NCBI RefSeq assembly: GCF_003970385.1
Contig: NZ_RXZH01000002.1
Span: forward strand, 558,001 to 622,000
Length of the DNA: 64,000 nucleotides
Direction of reading: 5' to 3'
From: Vibrio aquaticus
Lineage (GTDB): Bacteria > Pseudomonadota > Gammaproteobacteria > Enterobacterales > Vibrionaceae
The position numbers were made by a program, and so were the translations under genes. Numbering within the stretch: position 1 is the stretch's first letter; every line of letters starts with the position of its first letter. Of the stretch, positions 57,505 to 64,000 are shown in pieces. The notes below the pieces were generated by a model that was not told the origin of the DNA, ran no database searches, and saw only the letters and a list, made by a program, of their open reading frames with translations.

Positions 57505-58125
57505 TTACTTCATTGCGTGACCAAGAGACTGAAGGTAGGCGATGATGGCATCCATCTCCGTTTTACCTTCTACATCTTTAGACGCATTTGCGATTTGCTC
57601 ATCAGTGTATGGAACACCAAACTGATCACGGAAGATAGTTAGCTTCTTCTGAGTGTTCTTACCATCAAGAACATTTTCTTCAAGCCATGGGAAACCAGGC
57701 ATGTTTGACTCAGGAACCAACTCGCGTGGATCAATTAGGTGAACTCGGTGCCACTCATCAGAGTAACGACCGCCAACGCGCGCTAGGTCAGGACCAGTAC
57801 GCTTAGAACCCCAAAGGAATGGGTGCTCATATACACTTTCACCAGCAACAGAGTAGTGACCGTAGCGTTCCGTTTCTGAACGGAATGGACGAATCATCTG
57901 GCTATGACATACATTACAACCTTCACGGATGTAAACGTCACGGCCTTCCATCTCAAGCGCTGTATAAGGACGCAAGTTCTCAACAGGCTCTGTGGTTTGT
58001 TTTTGGAAAATCAGAGGAGTGATCTCTACAAGAGCACCCAAACTGATAGCAATAACGATAAGAATCGCGAGCAAACCGACATTGCGTTCAACAATTTCGT
58101 GGCGATTATTCGAATTGTTACTCAT
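57505..58125 (-). CDS. ccoO: CcoO, mono-haem cytochrome c subunit II of cbb3 oxidase
   Basis: A 206-residue subunit with one N-terminal membrane helix (about 15-40) and a cytochrome c domain: [17 protein letters not shown] holds the CxxCH site and NMPGFPWL the axial methionine. [16 protein letters not shown] is also diagnostic. It passes electrons from CcoP to CcoN. Twelve bases separate it from ccoN. Confidence 0.96.
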   Translation of the reverse strand: MSNNSNNRHEIVERNVGLLAILIVIAISLGALVEITPLIFQKQTTEPVENLRPYTALEMEGRDVYIREGCNVCHSQMIRPFRSETERYGHYSVAGESVYEHPFLWGSKRTGPDLARVGGRYSDEWHRVHLIDPRELVPESNMPGFPWLEENVLDGKNTQKKLTIFRDQFGVPYTDEQIANASKDVEGKTEMDAIIAYLQSLGHAMK

Positions 58126-58137
58126 TCTTTAATCTCC

Positions 58138-59565
58138 TTATGCCGGCTGTGGGACAGCTTTTAGGCTATCTTTTGGCGCTGTTACCGTTTTGTACGTGTT
58201 GTATGCCATTAAGAACATACCTGCTAGGAAAATAAAGCCACCTAGGAAACGTACAAAGTAGAATGGGTAAGACGCTTGTACAGATTCTACGAAGCTGTAA
58301 GTCAACGTACCGTCAGAGTTAACTGCACGCCACATTAGGCCTTGCATAACACCTGAAATCCACATTGCAACGATGTAAAGAACCGTACCAATAGTCGCTA
58401 GCCAGAAGTGCGTATTAATCATGCTCACAGAATACATACGCTCTTGACCGAACAGTTTAGGAACCAAGTGGTATACCGAACCGATAGATACCATAGCAAC
58501 CCAACCTAATGCGCCCGAGTGTACGTGGCCGATTGTCCAGTCAGTGTAGTGAGACAGTGCATTAACTGTCTTGATTGACATCATAGGACCTTCGAACGTA
58601 GACATACCGTAGAACGATAGAGATACGATTAGGAAACGAAGAATTGGGTCATAACGAAGTTTGTGCCAAGCACCAGATAACGTCATGATACCGTTGATCA
58701 TACCACCCCAAGAAGGCGCGAACAGTACCAGTGACATCACCATACCTAGAGACTGCGTCCAATCAGGAAGCGCGGTGTAGTGTAGGTGGTGAGGGCCAGC
58801 CCAAATGTATAGAGAGATAAGTGCCCAGAAGTGAACGATAGACAAACGGTATGAATAAACAGGACGTTCAGCTTGCTTAGGTACAAAGTAGTACATCATA
58901 CCTAGGAAACCAGCTGTCAGTAGGAAACCTACTGCATTGTGTCCGTACCACCACTGCACCATCGCGTCTACTGCACCAGAATAAATCGAGTAAGATTTAC
59001 CCATAGACACAGGAATCGCCATGCTGTTTACGATGTGTAATACAGCGACAGTGATAATAAAGGCACCGAAGAACCAGTTTGCTACGTAGATGTGAGAGGT
59101 TCTACGAGTGATCAATGTTCCAAAGAACACAATCGCGTAAGAGACCCAGACAACTGCGATGGCAATATCGATTGGCCATTCTAGTTCAGCGTATTCTTTA
59201 CCAGAGGTGAAACCTAACGGTAGAGTAATTGCTGCTGCTAGGATAATGGCTTGCCAACCCCAGAAGGTAAAGGCGACAAGAGGGCCACCAAAGAGACGTT
59301 GTTGACAGGTACGCTGAACAACGTAATAAGACGTTGCGAATAGGGCACTTGTACCAAACGCGAAAATAACCGCATTAGTATGCAGAGGACGTAAGCGACT
59401 ATACGTCAACCACGGCGTATCAAAGTTTAGCTGTGGCCAAACTAATTGAGCGGCAATCAAAACACCAACAGCCATGCCGACAATACCCCAGAGAATGGTC
59501 ACTAAGGTAAACTGACGAACGACTGTATAGTTGTAGTTTTGTTCAAGCTGCTTTTCTTGGCTCAT
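58138..59565 (-). CDS. ccoN: CcoN, catalytic subunit I of cbb3 cytochrome oxidase
   Basis: A 475-residue haem-copper oxidase subunit with twelve membrane helices that reduces oxygen to water. Haem and copper ligands are in [33 protein letters not shown] and [12 protein letters not shown] use the ATG at 59565 ([10 protein letters not shown]) because GGAAG then lies at a proper distance; the ATG two codons earlier is too close to it. It heads ccoNOQP, a high-affinity oxidase for low oxygen. Confidence 0.96.
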   Translation of the reverse strand: MSQEKQLEQNYNYTVVRQFTLVTILWGIVGMAVGVLIAAQLVWPQLNFDTPWLTYSRLRPLHTNAVIFAFGTSALFATSYYVVQRTCQQRLFGGPLVAFTFWGWQAIILAAAITLPLGFTSGKEYAELEWPIDIAIAVVWVSYAIVFFGTLITRRTSHIYVANWFFGAFIITVAVLHIVNSMAIPVSMGKSYSIYSGAVDAMVQWWYGHNAVGFLLTAGFLGMMYYFVPKQAERPVYSYRLSIVHFWALISLYIWAGPHHLHYTALPDWTQSLGMVMSLVLFAPSWGGMINGIMTLSGAWHKLRYDPILRFLIVSLSFYGMSTFEGPMMSIKTVNALSHYTDWTIGHVHSGALGWVAMVSIGSVYHLVPKLFGQERMYSVSMINTHFWLATIGTVLYIVAMWISGVMQGLMWRAVNSDGTLTYSFVESVQASYPFYFVRFLGGFIFLAGMFLMAYNTYKTVTAPKDSLKAVPQPA

Positions 59566-59822
59566 TTGCATGCTTCCAATTTCTAATTAACTACACTTTA
59601 CTTCCAACACGACACATGTCGTAATGCCACCCAAACCATTAAGAAAAACAATCTGAAACAATCAGTTATTTGTTCTTGCCGATTTTAAGAAAAAGTGGCA
59701 TTTTCAGCCGCCAACTATACTGCATTTAACAATTCAATGACAGAGTAGTAACCTTACAGTCGGTCTGGTTTTGGCCTTTTATTTTAAAACTTTGAAGTTT
59801 GTTACACGGAGAACACCGCAGA

Positions 59823-60185
59823 ATGGCTGCCGAAAAACTTACGCGAGGGCGTTTTGTTCAAATAATCATCATGTTAACCCTTCTAATTACCGTGTTTATC
59901 TGGCGAACAGTGACATTCACAGAAACAACAATTATTGAGTGTAATTTGAAACCAAACTGTACATTTAGTGTTAAAAATGAAGCCTTCAGTGCTGAAATCG
60001 TGGAAGGTAACGTTTTAGTTAAAAAACCATCAAAAAAGTGGGTTCTTACCCCACAAAATAGCGACATTAATATTACTGAAAATGACTCTAACTGGGTAAT
60101 TAGCCCTGGCGAAAACAACGAGTTTGAAATCACCATTTCAGATCTTGAGCAAGCTAATTTGGCGGGCGTCAAATTTAGAATTTAG
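59823..60185 (+). CDS. hypothetical membrane-anchored periplasmic protein
   Basis: A 120-residue protein with one N-terminal membrane helix (about 10-32, FVQIIIMLTLLITVFIW) and a beta-rich periplasmic part with two cysteines (IIECNLKPNCTF) that may form a disulfide. I do not recognise a function. It is divergent from ccoN, a place where vibrios carry a similar small gene, so it is probably core. ATG at 59823; GGAG lies 13 bases upstream. Confidence 0.75.
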   Translation: MAAEKLTRGRFVQIIIMLTLLITVFIWRTVTFTETTIIECNLKPNCTFSVKNEAFSAEIVEGNVLVKKPSKKWVLTPQNSDINITENDSNWVISPGENNEFEITISDLEQANLAGVKFRI

Positions 60186-60379
60186 TGCTTTACATAGGTT
60201 ACCGCGTAACGATTTCTTGTCTTTTGACGTAAGCAAATGATGTGCTTATACACTGCTCTGACCAAGAAATGAGGAGAGTATCTAACAATTCGGCTTAAAG
60301 ATGGCTGTTTCTGTTATCCCATTGCACCGTTGATAAACTAAAGTTTATAAATCAGTGAAACCCAAGGACAGGAAGGGCA

Positions 60380-61525
60380 ATGACTACAGTCACAGTATTT
60401 TTTAGCGGTACGGGTGCGACTTCTGAAAATAACATTAACAGCAGTTACGCAGCCGGTGAACTTGTCTCCGTTTTAGCAAAAAATGTATTGGGACGAGATA
60501 ATGTCGACTATATACAAGTAGATGGCGTCGGCAGCGGCAATTTGAGTGAGTGGAAAAAGCAGACAGCCGACGATACATACTGGCAAGTGGTTGGCCAACT
60601 CGCTGGACGTGGTGTGAATAGCAACATTCTCCATGTAATGAATCTGCTCGTTGGCAAAGCATCAACAGGTTTGGACTATAAACAGCGAGCCAGCGATATG
60701 CTCGATAAGCAAAAGCCTTTTAATCGATTTAGCTCCGCATTTTCTAAATGGCAGTCAGAGAGAGATGAACTCGCGTCAGATCTTAAGTCCGGACTCGATT
60801 TTCAGATGCAATCCATCGCCCTAGAACGACAAAAGAATCCTATCACGCAGCTCAACCTCATAGGTTGGAGTAGAGGAGGCGTCACTTGCTTTGAGCTTGC
60901 CAATGCTTTACTTAAAGTCCCATCTTTAGCGAACATCAACGTCAATATATTTGCCTTGGATCCCGTTCCGGGCGGGATGAATGCATTCAAGGATTACAAA
61001 ACACTGGGCCCAAATGTGAAGCAAATCGTCTGCGTATTTGCCCAAGATGAACGGTCGCTGTTTTTCAAAGCACGCATGCCAAACTTACATAAAAATACGA
61101 AGTTTTATACCACGCTGATGCCAGGCAGGCATGGAACGCTTGTGGGGGCATCACGTACCAGTGGAGGCAGTAAAGGAGAACATTTGTTACTTGGCCCGGG
61201 GTTTATTACACGTGATTTTGCAGAAAAGGTATTAGCTAGCTGGGGAACACAGTTCAAGCAGAAATCGACACTGTGTTTGTCTAAGGAGCAAATCTTAGAG
61301 TTATATGGAAAGATGGCAAAGAACAAAGCGCTGTATAACAAAATGCATAACAAGGTGTACACAGCAAAAAACTTGATCGTCACTACAACATCAAATCGTA
61401 TTGCTGCACATTCTAATTTTCCGGGAATCCAACAGCAGTATAGTAATGCCGTTAATCGTCATCATTCGGATGTATTGAGTAACAATGCGTTTGCGATAAA
61501 AGGAAACTCATTAGTACTGGTCTAA
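60380..61525 (+). CDS. serine hydrolase resembling DUF2235/Tle type VI lipase effectors
   Basis: A 381-residue protein without signal peptide or membrane helix. It opens VTVFFSGTGAT, has a nucleophile elbow GWSRGG (Ser164), a strand end ALDPVPGG (Asp194), CVFAQDERSLFF (Asp223) and MPGRHGTLVG (His251). The succession G-x-S-R-G, DERxxxF, PGxH is that of the DUF2235/Tle phospholipases, several of which are type VI effectors. No vgrG, PAAR or clear immunity gene is in view. AGGAAGGG is a strong ribosome site. Identity as an effector is inference. Confidence 0.65.
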   Translation: MTTVTVFFSGTGATSENNINSSYAAGELVSVLAKNVLGRDNVDYIQVDGVGSGNLSEWKKQTADDTYWQVVGQLAGRGVNSNILHVMNLLVGKASTGLDYKQRASDMLDKQKPFNRFSSAFSKWQSERDELASDLKSGLDFQMQSIALERQKNPITQLNLIGWSRGGVTCFELANALLKVPSLANINVNIFALDPVPGGMNAFKDYKTLGPNVKQIVCVFAQDERSLFFKARMPNLHKNTKFYTTLMPGRHGTLVGASRTSGGSKGEHLLLGPGFITRDFAEKVLASWGTQFKQKSTLCLSKEQILELYGKMAKNKALYNKMHNKVYTAKNLIVTTTSNRIAAHSNFPGIQQQYSNAVNRHHSDVLSNNAFAIKGNSLVLV

Positions 61526-61532
61526 ATCTTTA

Positions 61533-61579
61533 CTAATAATCAGTATTAGAATCGTAAGATTATTAATACTGATTATTAG
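61533..61579 (+). terminator. 16-base inverted repeat after the hydrolase gene
   Basis: CTAATAATCAGTATTA and TAATACTGATTATTAG are perfect inverse complements with a 15-base loop, eight bases past the stop. AT-rich; probably a terminator, though no long U-tract follows. Confidence 0.6.
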
Positions 61580-61674
61580 GTATTTTATGGTAAATCAATT
61601 ATGTTTAATTCCAGGCTCAGTCTTGAAGACAAAGGGCAGTCAAACACAATAGATTTTAAGCTCACGCACGCCTT

Positions 61675-61702
61675 ATTTAACATAATATACATAATGCGCA
61701 CT
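61675..61702 (-). other. dif1, XerCD recombination site of chromosome 1
   Basis: Read on the minus strand: XerC arm AGTGCGCATTA, centre TGTATA, XerD arm TTATGTTAAAT. Both arms equal the V. cholerae dif1 arms as remembered, and the centre differs from it by one base (equal to E. coli dif). It resolves chromosome dimers and is the integration site of filamentous phages such as CTX. Confidence 0.93.
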
Positions 61703-61972
61703 TGAGTATCGTTATTTCTACCAATCTCCATCTCTTGCCAATTACCGGCTTTTCTGGGAATTTCCTTTCGATAACTTGCTGTTTCTCTTCAACTTTAAAC
61801 ATAATTTATGCGATTAATGAGCCTGTTGAATTGTCTACTGAGCTATTGAGTTAATAAATACAAAAAGCAATTTTTGTCTCTCAGCCCGTTATTGATTGTC
61901 GTTGTCTATCAATAACGAAAATAAAAAAGGAATTAACCATCGTTACGCAACGACTTTCTGGAGAAAAATCCC
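61703..61972. other. non-coding stretch between dif1 and the phage-like genes
   Basis: No open frame of useful length. It is AT-rich with pyrimidine runs and leads into a strong ribosome site (GGAGAAAAATCCC) for the DUF3653 gene. By position it could be the intergenic (origin/attachment) part of an integrated filamentous phage; no origin hairpin was identified. Confidence 0.4.
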
Positions 61973-62401
61973 ATGCTCACACCCAACTTTCGTCAACTCG
62001 TTCATCAGGAATTTATGGATCTACGCGAAGCCGCCGCCTTTTTTCATGTCCAACCTGTGACGGTCAAACGCTGGCTGTTAGGCTCCACACCGGTCAATCC
62101 ACTGGCCGAAAAACTGCTCAATATCAAAGCGCGTGGTTATTTACCCCTAGATCCACGTTGGGACGGTTTTTGTATCCACGAACAACGTGCCACCTTACTG
62201 ACGCCCGAACGTCGTGAATTCAGCCCCAAAGAGCTGGCTAACTTTGTCTACTGGCGCGATGAATACCAGCAATTGGTCAAGCTCTACGGACGCATTAAAG
62301 ATCCGAATCCCGCACCACCGAAACCAAACTTGCCACCATTTCGTGGCGGTCGTCGCCTCGAGCTTAAGCCTTGGGTCCCAACCAAGTTTAAAAAAGTGTG
62401 A
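61973..62401 (+). CDS. DUF3653 phage protein, inovirus-type regulator
   Basis: A 142-residue protein matching the DUF3653 proteins of Vibrio filamentous phages of the Vf/f237 kind: LVHQEFMDLREAAAFFHVQP, VTVKRWLLGSTPVNPLAEKL, then ARGYLPLDPRWDGF and PFRGGRRLELKPW. The N-terminal half looks like a helix-turn-helix (AAAFFHVQPVTVKRWL). It probably regulates phage genes. It is the first gene after dif1 and its sequence is intact. Confidence 0.82.
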   Translation: MLTPNFRQLVHQEFMDLREAAAFFHVQPVTVKRWLLGSTPVNPLAEKLLNIKARGYLPLDPRWDGFCIHEQRATLLTPERREFSPKELANFVYWRDEYQQLVKLYGRIKDPNPAPPKPNLPPFRGGRRLELKPWVPTKFKKV

Positions 62402-62506
62402 CGTTCTTTGTTACACGGGCTCTCTGTGCAGATCTCGATCCGGTTCAATTGCGATGGCTGTCTCCAATGCGTAATCTAAACACGTCATCTACTTAGGTGT
62501 TTTGTT

Positions 62507-62817
62507 ATGGGTAAACCGCATGGTCTTTATTGCGTGTCGAATTGGCATGATAAGCCGCGTCACCTTATGCGGCTATTGAGGCTAAGTATGGTCGTCAGTT
62601 TCGACTATTAAAAAGTGACAGCATCACATTTAATTCTGTTGTCCACGTCATGTGCTGTGAATACCGCGGTTACGCTGAAACCATACTGGAACGAATGGAC
62701 ACCGATCTCGATCGCGTCCTGTGGCTCGATGAGTATCACGCGACGATGCGATTTCAATGGGTTTCCCATTCCGAGGTTCACTGTTTGAATGGCTGTATAC
62801 TTATACAGTCATTCTGA
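62507..62817 (+). pseudogene. frameshifted remnant of a filamentous-phage replication-type gene
   Basis: An ATG at 62507 opens MGKPHGLYCVSNWHDKPR and stops at 62611. From 62560 another frame continues with SPYAAIEAKYGRQFRLLKSD and EYRGYAETILERMDTDLDRV up to a stop at 62815-62817. Joined, they read as one protein of just over 100 residues interrupted by a one-base loss or two-base gain near 62555-62560. The phage replication protein family is a guess from position after the DUF3653 gene. The downstream part is missing, so the gene is both shifted and truncated. Confidence 0.6.
62793..62808. promoter_or_regulatory. LexA (SOS) box
   Basis: CTGTATACTTATACAG has the CTGT-N8-ACAG form and is palindromic over seven bases on each side. 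It lies 12 bases before the ATG of the 62820 gene, so that gene may be induced by DNA damage. Confidence 0.7.
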
Positions 62818-62819
62818 TT

Positions 62820-63197
62820 ATGCAGTTTAGATACGTTAAGAGCCATGTGGGATGCGTGGTGGACAGTAAAGGACAAGATGACCGAGGCCGGTCAATACAC
62901 GTGCCCTGTTTACTAAAAAATGGCAACATGAATGAAGCCTTATTTCGCGGGGTCATCAATGCTGACGAGTGTGATCAACACCAGCGCGTTAAATTGGTTG
63001 GGTTTCTTGAGTACAGCACGGATGAAGGCCTAACCTGGATCCAGTTTGACACGCCTTGCTACTTGGTTGGAGTCCGCATTTGGGGGGAACATTACATCGT
63101 GTTATATGATGGGTTACCTCGCGCCTTTCCTTATCAACCGAAAACCTCTCAACGTTATGAGAACAATGTCGTCTACCTTCCTTTTAACAAGCCTTAG
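62820..63197 (+). CDS. hypothetical protein behind a LexA box
   Basis: A 125-residue protein I do not recognise. It is soluble, with three cysteines (HVGCVVDSKG, IHVPCLLKNG and DTPCYLVGV) and aromatic-rich ends (VGVRIWGEHYIVLYDGLP). No clear ribosome site is seen before the ATG at 62820; an alternative TTG in the same frame lies at 62757, inside the remnant gene. The LexA box and the junction with the truncated phage gene suggest a recombined element. Confidence 0.5.
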   Translation: MQFRYVKSHVGCVVDSKGQDDRGRSIHVPCLLKNGNMNEALFRGVINADECDQHQRVKLVGFLEYSTDEGLTWIQFDTPCYLVGVRIWGEHYIVLYDGLPRAFPYQPKTSQRYENNVVYLPFNKP

Positions 63198-63316
63198 GTG
63201 GCGTTCTCTCTCTGTGGATTACTTGATCTTTGTTCATATTTGCCAATGTGAAATAGTCAATCAGTTGCTCATTGCGATACCATCAAGTGACGATAAACAG
63301 AGTCGAGTACAGCGTC

Positions 63317-63652
63317 ATGGAAGAGATCGGCTATTGCTCAATCAACAACCTGAAGCTTTCTCCTAAATCACAAGACGCCGTTGGCGAGATCAAGCAAGTG
63401 ATGGAAAACGGTAACCTGCTCGCCTACTCTGTCGGCGCCGTGCCTCTGTTCGATTTGTTTTTAGGTAAACAGAAACCGGCTGAAACGCTCATCAATATCG
63501 CCGCGTATGATTGGGTGGAGTTTTCGGAGGTTCTCACGTCTGTGAACGCCATTGTTAAAGGCCGGATCAATGGGATTGCGGAGCCGTTAAGTTGGCAAAC
63601 ACATGGAGAAGAAGGTGAATTTTGGAGGTGTGTATCTCGTGCAACACTATAG
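63317..63652 (+). CDS. hypothetical protein
   Basis: A 111-residue protein with no recognised family. It starts MEEIGYCSINNLKLSPKSQ at 63317 (a TTG 15 codons earlier is the alternative) and contains AYSVGAVPLFDLFLGKQ, a possible short hydrophobic segment, and ends EEGEFWRCVSRATL. It overlaps the next gene by 14 bases, so the two may act together, as in a toxin-partner pair; this is inference from the arrangement only. Confidence 0.55.
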   Translation: MEEIGYCSINNLKLSPKSQDAVGEIKQVMENGNLLAYSVGAVPLFDLFLGKQKPAETLINIAAYDWVEFSEVLTSVNAIVKGRINGIAEPLSWQTHGEEGEFWRCVSRATL

Positions 63653-64000
63653 CGCCCTACTTCTATTGCTTCTGACTGGCAGCGCAACCGCCACAACTTT
63701 CGAGCAAGCATTGGTGGATTACGGCAATAAACTGGAAGAATGCCATGCCATAGCCAAAAATAACAATGACGCGTTTCCGACAACGAAATGGTTTTCAGGA
63801 CTCGATAAACAAAGCCAAAAAAACGTGCTGTTGTACTTGTCTTTAGATAATCGCTCACGTTGCTCTGCTACTGAAAAAGTAAACCTAATTAAAGCCGCAG
63901 AAACGGCCCCTATGCAAGCCAAGAAACCATTGTTATCTCTTCTCGAAGAAAAGCCCTATGACGATTACATCAAAGGGCTTGAACAAGAGGAAGTTGTCCG
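63639..64000 (+). CDS. exported hypothetical protein, C-terminus beyond the window
   Basis: An open frame from a GTG at 63639 to the window end (120 codons visible). GGAGG at 63624-63628 lies ten bases upstream. The product starts with a signal peptide (VQHYSALLLLLLTGSATA) and continues as a soluble periplasmic protein with cysteines in EECHAIAK and SRCSATEK and several Lys/Glu-rich helices. Not recognised. It overlaps the upstream gene, suggesting co-expression. Confidence 0.65.
   Translation, partial: MQHYSALLLLLLTGSATATTFEQALVDYGNKLEECHAIAKNNNDAFPTTKWFSGLDKQSQKNVLLYLSLDNRSRCSATEKVNLIKAAETAPMQAKKPLLSLLEEKPYDDYIKGLEQEEVV

Noticed and set aside
59580..59700. Candidate FNR site upstream of ccoN (CTGATTGTTTCAG on the minus strand)
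   Set aside because: The TGA and TCA halves are five bases apart instead of six and the outer bases do not fit TTGAT-N4-ATCAA.
63424..63858. Minus-strand open frame of about 144 codons near the right edge
   Set aside because: It lies opposite two plus-strand genes, one with a strong ribosome site and signal peptide; its own start region has no such support.
1..64000. tRNA, rRNA, CRISPR array or insertion sequence
   Set aside because: No repeat-spacer pattern, transposase or tRNA-like cloverleaf was noticed in any intergenic region; a covariance-model scan was not possible here.

Overview
The window is a stretch of Vibrio chromosome 1 close to the replication terminus. The gene content and order (a syp polysaccharide-export block, norM-ribE, potABCD with two potD genes, ttcA-uspE-fnr, ccoNOQPHIS) are those of the genus, and a near-canonical dif1 site lies at 61675-61702. 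The protein sequences resemble the Harveyi-type vibrios (V. parahaemolyticus and relatives), but the species cannot be fixed from reading alone.

Layout. 1-4.3 kb (minus): sypA-sypB-sypC-sypD and the start of a PhnD-like binding protein, driven by a readable sigma-54 promoter with two SypG-type enhancer boxes. 4.4-13.3 kb: a periplasmic ATP-dependent DNA ligase, NorM, riboflavin synthase and mostly single housekeeping genes (fructosamine kinase family, NlpC/P60 lipoprotein, sterol-desaturase family, TapT, NagK). 13.4-21.7 kb: a molybdenum/tungsten block (a MobB-MoeA fusion, MobA, TupCBA) divergent from a sigma-54-type two-component system. 21.8-30 kb: an outer-membrane protein, an MscS channel coupled to a large membrane ATPase with a degenerate P-loop, the ABC-F protein YbiT and a chemoreceptor. 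30-39.8 kb: FdhD and a complete membrane-bound formate dehydrogenase operon. 40-46.8 kb: sirtuin CobB, a diguanylate cyclase and the polyamine importer PotABCD with two binding proteins. 47-59.6 kb: a Bax-like glucosaminidase, TtcA, UspE, FNR and the cbb3 oxidase genes with their assembly factors. 59.8-64 kb: a hydrolase resembling type VI lipase effectors, the dif1 site, and a degraded filamentous-phage-like region with a LexA box.

How it works together. The molybdopterin/tungstate genes can feed the formate dehydrogenase, which passes electrons to the quinone pool; the cbb3 oxidase and FNR fit a low-oxygen lifestyle. A perfect FNR box sits just upstream of fnr itself. The syp block, the GGDEF protein and polyamine uptake are all functions tied to biofilm control in vibrios. 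The terminus setting is supported by dif1 and by a perfect matS (MatP-binding) sequence inside sypD, which falls exactly on the codons of a degenerate Walker A motif.

The least explained parts are the MscS/ATPase pair at 22.9-26.1 kb, the hydrolase at 60.4 kb and the genes after 62.8 kb.
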